NCBI RefSeq assembly: GCF_024171605.1
Contig: NZ_JALKAA010000002.1
Location: 62,001-126,000, forward strand
Direction of reading: 5' to 3'
Source: Pontibacter sp. HSC-36F09
GTDB lineage: Bacteria > Bacteroidota > Bacteroidia > Cytophagales > Hymenobacteraceae
DNA length: 64,000 nucleotides
The first letter of the stretch is position 1, and the number at the start of each line of letters is the position of its first letter. Shown in pieces: positions 8,769-17,324 of this stretch. A model generated the notes under the pieces. The model ran no database searches and was not told the DNA's origin. It worked only from the letters and a program-made list of their open reading frames with translations. Both the position numbers and the translations under genes were made by a program.

Positions 8769-9290
8769 ATGCCAGTTATACTACCTGTAAAAGGAATAAG
8801 CCCGCAACTGGGTGCCGATTGTTTTGTGGCCGAAAACGCTACGATTGTGGGCGATGTGGTGATGGGCCGCAAATGCTCTGTGTGGTTCAACGCCGTGATC
8901 CGGGGCGATGTGAACGCCATCCGGATCGGTGATAAGAGCAACATACAGGACGGCGCCGTAATTCACTGCACTTACCAGAAAGCCGCTACCACCATCGGCA
9001 GCAACGTATCTGTGGGCCATAATGCGATCGTGCACGGCTGTACGGTAGAGGACAATGTACTGATTGGGATGGGAGCCATCGTGATGGACAATGCGCTGGT
9101 GCAAAGGAACTGCATTGTGGCGGCAGGTGCTATCGTTCTCGAAAATACGGTGTGCGAGTCGGGCTACATCTACGCCGGTATACCTGCTAAAAAAGTAAAG
9201 CAGCTGAGCCAGGAGCAAATTGACGGGCTGGACAAAGTAGCCAACAACTATGTGATGTACAGCAGTTGGTTTACAAATCCTGAGGTATAG
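8769..9290 (+). CDS. Gamma-type carbonic anhydrase family protein (left-handed beta helix)
   Basis: A 173-residue protein built from hexapeptide repeats (for example ATIVGDVVMGRKCSVWF, NAIRIGDKSNIQDGAVIH, TTIGSNVSVGHNAIVHGC, VLIGMGAIVMDNALV) that fold into a left-handed beta helix trimer. The three metal-binding histidines of the gamma carbonic anhydrase family are in place at about His66, His84 and His89, with the 84/89 spacing expected from the Cam prototype. A C-terminal amphipathic helix follows. No signal peptide, so cytosolic. Some members of this group (PaaY, CaiE, YrdA) are thioesterases or have unclear activity, so carbonic anhydrase activity is not assured. The ATG at 8769 is the natural start; the gene ends in a perfect hairpin. 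Confidence 0.85.
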   Translation: MPVILPVKGISPQLGADCFVAENATIVGDVVMGRKCSVWFNAVIRGDVNAIRIGDKSNIQDGAVIHCTYQKAATTIGSNVSVGHNAIVHGCTVEDNVLIGMGAIVMDNALVQRNCIVAAGAIVLENTVCESGYIYAGIPAKKVKQLSQEQIDGLDKVANNYVMYSSWFTNPEV

Positions 9291-9307
9291 CTATACCTAC
9301 ACCTGAA

Positions 9308-9350
9308 AAACAAAGAAGGCTATACCTGACAGGTATAGCCTTCTTTGTTT
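9308..9350. terminator. Bidirectional terminator built from an inverted pair of AGGTATA words
   Basis: The arms 9308-9328 and 9330-9350 are a perfect 21-base inverted repeat around a single centre base. The inner part of each arm is the CTATACCTG / CAGGTATAG word, the outer part is AAAGAAGG / CCTTCTTT. It sits between the convergent carbonic anhydrase and CNNM genes and overlaps the stop codon of the latter. Confidence 0.92.
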
Positions 9351-10687
9351 TAATGATCCGTCTCTTCTGTTTGCGGTTCTATCTGGGAATGATAGTCTTC
9401 CTTCACCGTAAAGAGCACCCATTCCACGCGGCGATCCGATTTATCCAGCACCCGTATCTTGTACTCGTTAAAATCGGCTGCCTCGTTCAAATCGTCCGGT
9501 ATGTGGCCGTAGATCATGGTCACAAAACCGCCTATCGTTTCATAGTCTTCGCCTTCGGGTATCGGGAAGGGCAGGTAGTCATTCACATCCGAAACCGGGG
9601 CACCGCCGTTCACGCGGTATTCAAAGTCGCCCAGGCGCTCCACAATCGGCACCTCCTCATCGTATTCATCCTGAATTTCGCCCACCAGCTCTTCAATAAT
9701 GTCCTCTATGGTAACGATGCCTGACACACCGCCGAACTCGTCCGTAACGATGGCCATGTGCATGTGGCGGCGCTGGAACTGCTGCAGCAGGCGTGGGATC
9801 TTTTTCGTCTCCGGCACAAAATAAGCCGGGCGCATCAGCTTCTCTATAATGATCGGCTCATTCAGCCGCATCATGCTCAGGATGTCTTTCACATAAAGCA
9901 CGCCGACTATATTGTCGATAGCGCCGTCGTATACCGGAAGCCTGGAGTAGCCTTCCTCGAATATAATCTCCATCAGCTCCGGTTCCGGTATGTTCACATC
10001 GATAGCCACCATGCGCGTACGGGGCACCATGATCTGCTTGACCATGCGCTCGTTGAACTCAAACACGTTTTCGAGGAGCTCATGCTGTGAGTCGACCAAA
10101 AGGCCACCTTCGGCGCTTTGCTCAAAAAGCAGGCGCAGTTCTTCAGGCGAGTGTACCTCGGAGCCATGCACGGGGCGTATACCCATGGAGCGCAACACCA
10201 GGTTGGCAAACCCGTTAAGGATCCAGATAAAAGGCCGGAAGAGGTAGTAGAAAAAGCGGAGCGGCAGCGTTATAGCCAGCGTAGTAGCCTCGGAGCGCTG
10301 AATAGCGAGCGACTTAGGAGCCAGTTCACCAAACACAATGTGCAGCACCGTAATAATGGCAAAGGAGATCGGCAGCGCTATTCTGTGGGCCAGTTCTACG
10401 CTTCCCTCGTAGCCAAAGAAATTCATCACGTTGATCACGATCTGCGACACCACACTTTCGCCTATCCAACCCAGTCCGAGTGAGGCCAGCGTAATGCCGA
10501 GCTGCGTGGCCGAGAGGTAGGCATCGAGGTGGGTGAGCATGTGCTGGGCCAGCCTGGCCATCGAGCTGCCCGCCTGTGCCCGCAGTTCAATTTGCGAGGC
10601 GCGCACCTTCACGATTGCAAACTCAGCCGCCACAAAGAAGCCGTTAAGCAAAACAAGAAATATAGTGAGTAAGATGTTTAGGACCAT
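9350..10687 (-). CDS. CNNM/CorC-type transporter (DUF21, two CBS domains, CorC_HlyC domain)
   Basis: A 445-residue inner-membrane protein of the hemolysin C / CNNM family, associated with magnesium and cobalt efflux. Residues 1 to about 200 form the DUF21 membrane domain (NILLTIFLVLLNGFFVAAEFAIVKVRASQIE, AYLSATQLGITLASLGLGWIGE, FAIITVLHIVFGELAPKSLAIQ), then a CBS pair (VPRTRMVAIDVNIPE and the HMAIVTDEFGGVSGIVTIEDIIEELVGEI stretch), and last the CorC_HlyC domain (YRVNGGAPVSDVNDYLPFPIPEGEDYETIGGFV). Length and domain order are standard. Despite older naming, no haemolytic activity should be assumed. The start is the first ATG. It converges on the carbonic anhydrase gene across a shared terminator. 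Confidence 0.88.
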   Translation of the reverse strand: MVLNILLTIFLVLLNGFFVAAEFAIVKVRASQIELRAQAGSSMARLAQHMLTHLDAYLSATQLGITLASLGLGWIGESVVSQIVINVMNFFGYEGSVELAHRIALPISFAIITVLHIVFGELAPKSLAIQRSEATTLAITLPLRFFYYLFRPFIWILNGFANLVLRSMGIRPVHGSEVHSPEELRLLFEQSAEGGLLVDSQHELLENVFEFNERMVKQIMVPRTRMVAIDVNIPEPELMEIIFEEGYSRLPVYDGAIDNIVGVLYVKDILSMMRLNEPIIIEKLMRPAYFVPETKKIPRLLQQFQRRHMHMAIVTDEFGGVSGIVTIEDIIEELVGEIQDEYDEEVPIVERLGDFEYRVNGGAPVSDVNDYLPFPIPEGEDYETIGGFVTMIYGHIPDDLNEAADFNEYKIRVLDKSDRRVEWVLFTVKEDYHSQIEPQTEETDH

Positions 10688-10816
10688 AGTGTGTTACGGG
10701 GCGGTTTGCTTCCGGCTGCGTAAAATTAAGCTAAAATACGTGTTTTTAATATATATGTATGTGCTATTAGCGAGAATCCGAATCTGAGGCACGGCGGAGG
10801 GCGGTAAAAAGGCCCA

Positions 10817-10852
10817 AACAAGAAAAGGTGCCACAGGGCACCTTTTCTTGTT
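10817..10852 (-). terminator. Intrinsic terminator after the 104-residue hypothetical gene
   Basis: The arms 10817-10832 and 10837-10852 form a 16-base perfect stem (ACAAGAAAAGGTGCC with GGCACCTTTTCTTG) and a four-base loop, placed just after the stop at 10870 of the minus-strand gene. Confidence 0.85.
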
Positions 10853-10869
10853 GATACGTCTCCAGTTGG

Positions 10870-11181
10870 TTAGTGTTGAACCTGCATGGCGGGTGCCTGG
10901 GCGGTGTTAAACAACTCGCGGGCATTTTCCGGAGAAAGCAGCGGCATGAAAATAGCCCTGGCCTCTTCTTCGGAAATTATTCTATAATCATGCTCTGAAG
11001 AAGTATCGAGGAAGGGATTGCAGAAGGAGTAAATGAATTCATCTGAGAAAGTGCGGTAGACAATATGAAAGTTGTGCCTCCCATCGCGCGCCAGCTTGAT
11101 TACCTTAAAGGTAGAACCTAGCTCTCTGCCGCAAGCCGTTTTGATGGAGGTGAATTCCCGTGGCTGAAAGTTTGTATTCAT
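10870..11181 (-). CDS. Hypothetical protein, 103 residues
   Basis: No family recognised. The protein (MNTNFQPREFTSIKTACG...) is soluble, with no signal peptide or membrane segment. It has a mixed alpha/beta look: STFKVIKLARDGRHNFHIVYRTFSDEFIYSFCNPF could form a short beta sheet, and the C-terminal HDYRIISEEEARAIFMPLLSPENARELF an alpha-helical tail. The start was set at the ATG at 11181; an upstream in-frame ATG at 11262 would add 27 residues of low quality. It has its own terminator. It lies divergently from dsbD with a 400-base spacer, so it may be a single-gene unit. Confidence 0.6.
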   Translation of the reverse strand: MNTNFQPREFTSIKTACGRELGSTFKVIKLARDGRHNFHIVYRTFSDEFIYSFCNPFLDTSSEHDYRIISEEEARAIFMPLLSPENARELFNTAQAPAMQVQH

Positions 11182-11584
11182 AGTTTCGGATGTTAGGGTT
11201 GCTGATAAACTGGTATAGAATAGACGTTCAGATGATGTGTAAGATTCCTTAGAAGTGCCCACTATACCTCTGATATCCGTGAACGGTAAAAAACAAAGGG
11301 TAAACGACAGTCTGTTGATTATCAGTAGCTTGATATGCTCACGTACAGACTTTGAAGAAAGGTATATAGTATAGCTGCCAGTCTGCTGACTTGTTCGGAA
11401 ACATCCTGCCGTTGCTTTCTGTTATTCATGGCACTGGGAGCGGCATTGGCAGGTAATAGTGGGTCATCTGTCTTTGAGGAGGTAACGATGCCACCGGACA
11501 GATGGGGCTTTCGTCCAAAATTTGTACTTTTGTAGTGGCGCCTGCGGGCGCCTGTGATCTTAAGAATTAACTAGGTATACCCTT
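11182..11584. other. Intergenic spacer between divergent hypothetical gene and dsbD
   Basis: About 400 bases with no coding potential. I see AGGTATA-type words at 11263, 11360 and 11573, and a -7 element for dsbD at 11525-11532. The interval 11380-11520 shows no clear hairpin or repeat. Confidence 0.5.
11525..11532 (+). promoter_or_regulatory. Bacteroidota-type -7 element upstream of dsbD
   Basis: TACTTTTG at 11525-11532 fits TAnnTTTG and lies about 50 bases before the ATG at 11585. The -33 box is not clear. Confidence 0.45.
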
Positions 11585-13801
11585 ATGAGAAATAATTTGA
11601 GGCTAGCGCTTCGCCTGCCCTGGCTGCTGGTTGTCCTGCTGACCTTTGCAGCGCAAATGGTGCAGGCACAGGTGCTGAAACCTGCTTCCTGGAGCTACGA
11701 TGTTTCCAAAAAGGAAGTCAAAGTAGGTGAGGAAGTTGAGCTCATTTTCAATGTGAAAATAGACAAGGACTGGTACCTCTACTCCTCTGATTTTGATCCG
11801 GACCTGGGACCGATGGTGACGGAGTTTAAGTTCGAAAAGCACCCGTCCTATCAACTGGTGGGCAAGATCAAGCCTGTAAATCCTAAAAAGAAATACGACG
11901 AGCTGTGGGAGGGAGAATATACCTACTTTGTAGGCACTGCCCAGTTCAGGCAAAAGGTAAAAGTACTGCAGCCTGATCTGGTTGTAAAAGGCTCATACGA
12001 ATACCAGGTATGCACCGACATCGATGGCAAGTGTATCCCGTTTGATGATGAATTTGCCTTTACCAATGCGCAAATCAAAGTAGCAGCCGCCAGCGGTGCT
12101 GCAACACCAGCGACCACGCCTGCACAAACACCTGCCCAAAAAATAGAACAAGCGCCTGAACAGGCTACAACCCAGGCCGCTGCTCCCGATGGCCTTGACA
12201 CAGCTGTGCCGCCTGCCTTATCGCAGGACTCGGTGCTGGCCGCTGATGAATCTCTGGAAGACGAGGAGTCTACAGCCGAAACTGTAACACCCGCGCTGAT
12301 CGATTTTTCCAACGAAGATGCATCGTCTGACGGAAACATCTGGACCTTTATGCTGATCGCTTTTGGGTCGGGGTTAGTGGCTTTGCTCACGCCCTGCGTG
12401 TTCCCGATGGTGCCCATGACGGTGAGCTTTTTTACGGGCAGCAGCCAGAGCCGGGCGCAGGCCATTGGCAAGGCGTTGCTGTACGGTATCTCCATCATTG
12501 CGATCTATACCGTAGCGGGTACGGTGGTAGCCAAGCTGTTTGGTGCCGATGGGGCTAACTTCCTGAGTACGCACTGGCTACCCAACGTGCTCTTTTTCGC
12601 TGTTTTCGTGATTTTCGGTATGTCCTTCCTGGGCCTGTTCGAGATTACGCTGCCAAGCTCGTGGCTGAACAAAGCAGATGCACAGGCAGATAAAGGAGGT
12701 ATACTGGGCGTGTTTTTCATGGCCTTTACCTTGGTGCTGGTGTCGTTTTCGTGCACGGGTCCTATTGTGGGCAGTATCCTGGTTGCCTCTGCTGGCGGCG
12801 AAACGCTTCGTCCGGTCATGGGTATGTTTGGCTTCTCGCTGGCTTTTGCCTTGCCGTTCACCTTGTTCGCCATTTTCCCGTCGTGGCTGAGCAGCCTGCC
12901 GAAGTCCGGTGGCTGGCTCAACTCCGTGAAAGTGGTGCTGGGCTTCCTTGAACTGGCTCTGGCGCTTAAGTTCCTGAGTATCGCCGATCAGGTATACCAT
13001 TGGGGTATCCTCGATCGTGAGGTATACCTGGCCCTCTGGATCGTGATCTTTACGTTGATGGGTTTCTACCTGCTGGGCAAGCTCAAGTTTGCGCACGACT
13101 CGGATCTGCCTTACATCAGTGTGCCGCGTATCTTCATGGCCATTGCAACCTTTGGCTTTGTGGTATACCTGATCCCGGGTATGTTCGGAGCGCCACTCAA
13201 AGCCCTATCAGGTTACCTGCCGCCGCAGTCTACACACGACTTTGATATTAACGCGTTGGTGCGCCAGAGCGGAGGAGGAAGCACGGCACAGTTTACTTCG
13301 AACCAACTATGCGAACCTCCTAAGTATGCCGACTTCCTGCACCTGCCGCACGGTCTGCAGGGTTACTTTGACCTGGAGCAAGCCAAGCGCTGTGCTGCCG
13401 AACAGGGCAAACCGATCTTCATCGACTTTACGGGCCACGGCTGCGTGAACTGCCGTGAGATGGAGGCCAACGTGTGGTCGCACCCGGAAGTGCTGCGCCG
13501 CCTGCAGGAAGATTACGTGATAGCTGCCCTGTATGTGGATGATAAGAGCGAACTGCCGGAAAGCGAATGGTATGTGAGCGAGTACGACGGCAAAGAGAAG
13601 AAGACCCTCGGCAAGAAATACGCGGATTACCAAATCACAAAGTTCAATGTAAATGCCCAGCCTTACTATGTGCTGATGGATGAGAACGAGAACGTGCTGG
13701 TAAAACCGATCGCCTACGACCTGAGTGTGGAGAACTTTGTGAAGTTCCTGGATGCTGGCGTAGCAGCGTATAAGAACAATCAACAGGTTGCGAAGAAATA
13801 A
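11585..13801 (+). CDS. dsbD: Thiol:disulfide interchange protein DsbD-like (cytochrome c biogenesis protein with thioredoxin domain)
   Basis: A 738-residue membrane protein that carries reducing power from cytosolic thioredoxin to the periplasm. Order: signal peptide (to AQMVQAQ), a periplasmic N-terminal DsbD domain ending with the Cys pair CTDIDGKC near residue 140, an Ala/Pro/Thr/Glu-rich linker (about 165-245), then the DsbD membrane domain with both key cysteines (TPCVFPMVPMTVSFF and SFSCTGPIVGS) in eight or so helices, and last a periplasmic thioredoxin domain with CVNC in FIDFTGHGCVNCREME. All three redox pairs are present, so it should be active. The start is the ATG at 11585. The gene ends with a strong terminator. 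The partner accepting electrons is not identifiable here. Confidence 0.92.
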   Translation: MRNNLRLALRLPWLLVVLLTFAAQMVQAQVLKPASWSYDVSKKEVKVGEEVELIFNVKIDKDWYLYSSDFDPDLGPMVTEFKFEKHPSYQLVGKIKPVNPKKKYDELWEGEYTYFVGTAQFRQKVKVLQPDLVVKGSYEYQVCTDIDGKCIPFDDEFAFTNAQIKVAAASGAATPATTPAQTPAQKIEQAPEQATTQAAAPDGLDTAVPPALSQDSVLAADESLEDEESTAETVTPALIDFSNEDASSDGNIWTFMLIAFGSGLVALLTPCVFPMVPMTVSFFTGSSQSRAQAIGKALLYGISIIAIYTVAGTVVAKLFGADGANFLSTHWLPNVLFFAVFVIFGMSFLGLFEITLPSSWLNKADAQADKGGILGVFFMAFTLVLVSFSCTGPIVGSILVASAGGETLRPVMGMFGFSLAFALPFTLFAIFPSWLSSLPKSGGWLNSVKVVLGFLELALALKFLSIADQVYHWGILDREVYLALWIVIFTLMGFYLLGKLKFAHDSDLPYISVPRIFMAIATFGFVVYLIPGMFGAPLKALSGYLPPQSTHDFDINALVRQSGGGSTAQFTSNQLCEPPKYADFLHLPHGLQGYFDLEQAKRCAAEQGKPIFIDFTGHGCVNCREMEANVWSHPEVLRRLQEDYVIAALYVDDKSELPESEWYVSEYDGKEKKTLGKKYADYQITKFNVNAQPYYVLMDENENVLVKPIAYDLSVENFVKFLDAGVAAYKNNQQVAKK

Positions 13802-13824
13802 CAAGCTATACCTGTTAAGTAAAT

Positions 13825-13866
13825 AAACAAGAGAGCCCCACCTTTTCAGGAGGGGCTCTCTTGTTT
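13825..13866. terminator. Bidirectional terminator between dsbD and superoxide dismutase
   Basis: Arms 13825-13839 and 13852-13866 form a 15-base stem (AAACAAGAGAGCCCC with GGGGCTCTCTTGTTT) with T runs on both ends. One CTATACCTG word lies just before it. Confidence 0.9.
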
Positions 13867-13907
13867 TAAAGGAAATCCGACAGCTTGTGTCTGTCTCCCT
13901 CTGTTAA

Positions 13908-14516
13908 TTACTTCGCCTCGTTGTAGCGACGGGTTACTTCTTCCCAGTTCACCACATTCCAGAAAGCGTTCACGTAGTCCGGACGACGGTTCTGGTAGTT
14001 GAGGTAATATGCGTGCTCCCATACGTCAATGCCAAGGATCGGCGTGCCGCCGCAACCTTCTGCAAATGGCATGAGTGTGTTGTCCTGGTTTGGTGTAGAG
14101 CAGATTTCCAGCGTGTTGCCTTTTACGCACAGCCAGGCCCAGCCAGAGCCGAAGCGGGTCGCCGCCGCAGCGTTGAACTTCTCTTTCATCTGGTCGAAAG
14201 AACCAAAAGTGGAGTTGATCGCGTCTGCCAGTTCACCGGAAGGCTGACCGCCACCGTTCGGCGACAGGATAGTCCAGAACAGGTTGTGGTTGTAGTAGCC
14301 ACCGCCGTTGTTACGAACCGCTTTGTTGTCCTCCTTTACATTTTGCATGATCTCCTCGATGCTCATGTTTTCCATTTCAGTACCCGCGATTGCCTTGTTC
14401 AGGTTGTCGGTATAGGCCTGGTGGTGTTTTGTATGGTGGATTTCCATAGTGCGCGCATCAATATGTGGTTCCAGCGCGTCGTAGGCGTAAGGTAGTTTCG
14501 GTAATTCGAAAGCCAT
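13908..14516 (-). CDS. sodA: Superoxide dismutase (Mn/Fe family)
   Basis: A 202-residue cytosolic enzyme that converts superoxide to hydrogen peroxide and oxygen. The metal ligands are visible: His27 in MEIHHTKHH, the His in NHNLFW, and Asp and His in [17 protein letters not shown]. The residues that tend to separate the types ([11 protein letters not shown] and Gln in PNQDNTLM) point to the manganese or cambialistic kind rather than iron. I chose the ATG at 14516 ([17 protein letters not shown]), the classic start of the family, instead of an ATG 42 bases upstream. A -7 box lies about 40 bases upstream. Metal preference remains an inference. Confidence 0.93.
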   Translation of the reverse strand: MAFELPKLPYAYDALEPHIDARTMEIHHTKHHQAYTDNLNKAIAGTEMENMSIEEIMQNVKEDNKAVRNNGGGYYNHNLFWTILSPNGGGQPSGELADAINSTFGSFDQMKEKFNAAAATRFGSGWAWLCVKGNTLEICSTPNQDNTLMPFAEGCGGTPILGIDVWEHAYYLNYQNRRPDYVNAFWNVVNWEEVTRRYNEAK

Positions 14517-14555
14517 AGTTTTATGTGGTTTTATATGTGAATAATAGCATGCGTA

Positions 14556-14563
14556 CAAATTTA
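14556..14563 (-). promoter_or_regulatory. -7 element of the superoxide dismutase gene
   Basis: On the minus strand this reads TAAATTTG, a full match to TAnnTTTG, about 40 bases before the chosen start at 14516. This supports the downstream start codon. Confidence 0.55.
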
Positions 14564-14604
14564 TGGGTGTACGTATGCGTTTGAAATGCGAGTTTCAAAG
14601 ATAG

Positions 14605-15054
14605 CTATTTTCTTTTGGCTGCAAAGAAAGAGGCCATCAGCTCGGCACACTCCTGCGCCATTACGCCGCTTACCATCTCGGTTTTGGGGTGCAGCAGGTT
14701 GCCTACTCTTCTATACCCACGCTTCGGCTCAGATGTTCCGTACACCACCCGTTTAAGCTGCGCCCAGTAACTGGCGCCCGCACACATCACGCAGGGCTCC
14801 ACTGTTACAAACAGCGTGCAGTCGTTCAGGTACTTGTTGCCCAGGTACTCGGCCGCCGCCGTGAGCGCCAGCATTTCGGCATGAGCCGTTACGTCGTTCA
14901 GCTTCTCGGTCTGGTTATAGGCTTTGGCAATGATGCGGTTGTTGCTCACCACCACAGCCCCGATCGGGATTTCCCCTTCCTCAAAGGCGTACGTTGCCTG
15001 CCGGTAGGCCTCTTGCATATAGTGGTCGTCGCTGTGTATCGATAGTAAGTCCAC
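14605..15054 (-). CDS. tadA: tRNA-specific adenosine deaminase TadA-like
   Basis: A 149-residue zinc-dependent deaminase of the cytidine/deoxycytidylate family. The zinc site is read as HAEMLALTAA with the catalytic Glu, and EPCVMCAGA with two ligand cysteines. The surrounding sequences (EEGEIPIGAVVV, ILL-type strand, YGTSEPKRGYRRVGNLLHPKTEMVSGVMAQECAELM) are those of TadA, which turns the wobble adenosine of tRNA-Arg to inosine. A second deaminase at 46199 belongs to a different subfamily. The start is the first ATG; an AGGTATA word lies right before it. TadA is usually essential, and this gene is intact. Confidence 0.88.
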   Translation of the reverse strand: MDLLSIHSDDHYMQEAYRQATYAFEEGEIPIGAVVVSNNRIIAKAYNQTEKLNDVTAHAEMLALTAAAEYLGNKYLNDCTLFVTVEPCVMCAGASYWAQLKRVVYGTSEPKRGYRRVGNLLHPKTEMVSGVMAQECAELMASFFAAKRK

Positions 15055-15090
15055 AGGTATAGGTATTAGTGTTCGCTTTTCACAAGATAC

Positions 15091-15125
15091 AAAAAAAAAG
15101 CCCCTCCGGCAAGGGAGAGGCCTTT
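15091..15125 (-). terminator. Intrinsic terminator after the exported hypothetical gene at 15148
   Basis: On the minus strand a slightly imperfect GC-rich stem (GGCCTCTCCC against GGAGGGGCT) is followed by nine T residues. It lies between the stop at 15148 and the tadA start. Confidence 0.75.
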
Positions 15126-15147
15126 ATGATCAGGTATAGAGCGCAGT

Positions 15148-15708
15148 CTATTTTATTTTTAATTTCAGGGAGCCCATCACCTCACGGGCTGTGTCCTGCC
15201 AGTCGTTCTTCATCATGAAGGGCATGTGTAGCGAGAATACCATTAGCTGATTGCCCTGCACCGTGTAGAGCATGATGCTGTACTTCTGCACAGGAGCCAG
15301 GTGGCTGCCGCTACGCTCGTCGGCCATTACCGACACAAACTCAAACAATATGTAGTCGCGGCCATTGATGTTGGCCACCTCGTCTCTTATAAAATCCACT
15401 TTCGTGAAGCGCTCCAGGAGGTTGGCTTTGTACACTTCGCGAAGCATCTTCAGATCGCGCGCGCGAAACTGGGAGCGCTTCTGGGTCATACTGAAGTCAA
15501 CCTGACCATTCGGGCTTGAGTACACAGCAACCGGTCGGTTGGCAGCCGGGTATTTACTGGCAATGCCCTCATCATGGAGCGGGGTGAAATCGCGGGGCAA
15601 CATGATGCTGACCTCCTTGGTGATCTGGGTCTTTTTTAGTTTAGTGTCGGCAAGAGTGGCGCCGGCAATAAGAATGATAGCTAAGAAGGCTAAGTAGCGC
15701 ATGTTCAT
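15148..15708 (-). CDS. Exported hypothetical protein, 186 residues
   Basis: No family recognised with confidence. The N-terminus (MNMRYLAFLAIILIAGATLAD) is a signal peptide, so the mature protein, about 165 residues, acts outside the cytoplasm. The mature part opens with TKEVSIMLPRDFTPL, then VYSSPNGQVDFSMTQKRSQF, and ends with WQDTAREVMGSLKLKIK. This layout (a predicted beta-rich single domain ending in a helix that closes the fold) resembles small PsbP/DcrB-like domains, but only loosely. It may start at the third residue (MRYLAF). It has its own terminator. No functional hint comes from the neighbours. Confidence 0.65.
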   Translation of the reverse strand: MNMRYLAFLAIILIAGATLADTKLKKTQITKEVSIMLPRDFTPLHDEGIASKYPAANRPVAVYSSPNGQVDFSMTQKRSQFRARDLKMLREVYKANLLERFTKVDFIRDEVANINGRDYILFEFVSVMADERSGSHLAPVQKYSIMLYTVQGNQLMVFSLHMPFMMKNDWQDTAREVMGSLKLKIK

Positions 15709-15911
15709 AGGGTTGTTGGAGCAAAGGTATCAAATAATAAGGACTGTGGGGAGTGGAGCAATTATTTTGCCAAAGTCGAAACAGTGCCTGACCAATGTAT
15801 ACCTTGCGGGTTTATATCTTCTGTAGGTGGATGACGTTAGAAAAGTAACAGCTGGACACAACCGTATAATTCCAGCTGCCTGAAATTAAGTATCATCTCA
15901 ACGTAAAAGCT

Positions 15912-16343
15912 ATGTTAGGAAACATCATCAACAGTGTAAAAGGGCAGCTGACTGGCGAGCTGCAAGACCAATTCAAGCTAGACCCGCAGCAGGCCAATCA
16001 GTCGGTAGACCTGGCTCAGAACCATGTGGAGGAGGGACTGAAAAAAGAAGCCTCGGGTGGAGATGCCGGGGGCATCATGAATATGCTCAAAGGGCAGAAG
16101 TCGCCAAAGGACAGCCCGGCCATGAACGGTATGATTCAGAAGTACCTGGGTGAACTGACCTCCAAAGTGGGCATACCGGAGTCGGTGGCACAGCAGGTAG
16201 CTCCCTTCGTGGTGTCATTTCTGATGAATAAGATCGGCAGCAACGTCAACAGCCAATCCGATATCATGGGTATGTTGGGCGGTGGCCTGACAGATAAGTT
16301 GCCAAAAGGGATGGGAGACAAACTCGGCGGACTCTTTAAATAA
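15912..16343 (+). CDS. Small hypothetical protein, DUF937/YidB-like
   Basis: A 143-residue soluble protein without signal peptide. It starts MLGNIINSVKGQL and is rich in Gly, Met and Gln in the second half (GMLGGGLTDKLPKGMGDKLGGLFK). The central part has MIQKYLGELTSKVGIPESVAQQVAPFVVSFLMNKI, helices like those of DUF937/YidB proteins, in which short helical repeats lead to a Gly-rich tail. That family has no known function. The start is the ATG at 15912. The gene ends in an unusual hairpin made of CATACCT / AGGTATG arms. Family assignment is tentative. Confidence 0.6.
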   Translation: MLGNIINSVKGQLTGELQDQFKLDPQQANQSVDLAQNHVEEGLKKEASGGDAGGIMNMLKGQKSPKDSPAMNGMIQKYLGELTSKVGIPESVAQQVAPFVVSFLMNKIGSNVNSQSDIMGMLGGGLTDKLPKGMGDKLGGLFK

Positions 16344-16363
16344 TTAACCCATAGCCTGTAAAT

Positions 16364-16398
16364 AAGAGAAGCCATACCTAGCAGGTATGGCTTCTCTT
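16364..16398 (+). terminator. Terminator after the DUF937-like gene, built on a variant AGGTATG word
   Basis: Arms 16364-16379 (AAGAGAAGCCATACCT) and 16383-16398 (AGGTATGGCTTCTCTT) pair perfectly over 16 bases with a three-base loop. The inner part is a one-base variant of the abundant AGGTATA word in inverted pair form. Confidence 0.9.
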
Positions 16399-16847
16399 TG
16401 GTTGTGTTGTTGTGCTTTTTGGTTGCAAGTTGGCAACTTACTTACATCTCACCTTAAACAAGTATGCCTATAATTGCCGGAGCGGGGAGCTCCTGGCAAT
16501 GCCTTTAAATTGATATTCAGAGTTATAGCGCATGGAATCGCATGGTTAATTTCCTAACCAAACCTTGCGCTAAAAAGTTTACAGTAGCTTAAAGAAAAGC
16601 GGTAGCGCCTTTAGCAGACTACCGGATAGGTAACAGTTGCACTGTTATCGTGATGGTAGCGCAAAGATAGCATCATAATTTCATTGGGGGCCTGATCTGT
16701 TACCAGGGGATCGGTTTTCCCGACCGGGGTGATGTAGAGATTCACCCATGCCCTACGAAATAAGGAATTGTAACTGATATATCAAAATATACTATACAAA
16801 TAGCCGCTTTTACTCGACCAACCCAGCAGTCTTCTCAACAGAATAGA
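16399..16847. other. Non-coding spacer before gtrA
   Basis: About 450 bases with no open reading frame of note, no tRNA and no recognised riboswitch. Two C/G-rich patches (16694-16730 and 16726-16750, with GGGGTGATG facing TTCACCC) could fold, but I cannot match them to a known RNA class. The promoter of gtrA lies at its right end. Confidence 0.4.
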
Positions 16848-16879
16848 TTTGTCACTATCTGCTAAAGTGCTTAATTTTG
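16848..16879 (+). promoter_or_regulatory. Full Bacteroidota-type promoter of gtrA
   Basis: TTTG at 16848-16851 as -33 box, a 20-base spacer, then TAATTTTG at 16872-16879 as -7 box. The gtrA ATG follows 46 bases later. Confidence 0.65.
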
Positions 16880-16925
16880 TATGCTATTTTGCAAGTTAAA
16901 TCAGTTGTAGATTCCAACTGCCGGC

Positions 16926-17321
16926 ATGTCCGAAGGTATAAGCGCGCTCTTTCTTAAATTCCTGAAGTTTGGTCTGGTAGGCTTTACAGGGCTCATCATT
17001 GATTTTGGTGTTACTTTTCTAGCCAAGGAAAGACTGCGCTGGAACAAATATGTAGCCAACAGCCTGGGCTTTGTACTGGCCAGCATCAACAACTACATCC
17101 TCAACCGCCTCTGGACCTTCCACAGTCACGACCCTGAAATAGGCTGGCAGTTTTCCAAGTTCCTGCTGGTGGCCGTGGCCGGCCTGATCATCAACAACCT
17201 GATCATATACCTGCTCACCGAAAAAGTGAAACTCAACTTCTACGTTTCCAAATTCATCGCCATCGTGCTGGTCTTCATCTGGAACTTCCTGCTCAACTAC
17301 CTCTATACCTTCACCCGCTAG
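16926..17321 (+). CDS. GtrA family membrane protein
   Basis: A 131-residue inner-membrane protein with four transmembrane helices (FLKFGLVGFTGLIIDFGVTF, YVANSLGFVLASINNYILNRLWTF, FLLVAVAGLIINNLIIYLL and FIAIVLVFIWNFLLNYLYTF). The FGLVGFTG opening and NYILNRLWTF are the GtrA hallmarks. Family members take part in moving polyprenyl-linked sugars across the membrane for polysaccharide or teichoic acid decoration. This fits the GT-C glycosyltransferase at 17846, which may use such lipid-linked sugars. The start ATG at 16926 follows a full promoter. Its last 13 codons are duplicated downstream at 17809-17848. Confidence 0.85.
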   Translation: MSEGISALFLKFLKFGLVGFTGLIIDFGVTFLAKERLRWNKYVANSLGFVLASINNYILNRLWTFHSHDPEIGWQFSKFLLVAVAGLIINNLIIYLLTEKVKLNFYVSKFIAIVLVFIWNFLLNYLYTFTR

Positions 17322-17324
17322 TTA
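17285..17324. repeat. Direct repeat, copy 1: 3' end of gtrA
   Basis: Forty bases, from the codons for FLLNYLYTFTR through the stop and four bases beyond. They match 17809-17848 at 38 of 40 positions. Both differences are silent in the gtrA frame (CTG/CTA and TTC/TTT). Confidence 0.85.

Noticed and set aside
16690..16750. A possible structured RNA or riboswitch before gtrA
   Set aside because: Two GC-rich patches can pair, but I could not match a known riboswitch core, and a full promoter lies downstream of it.
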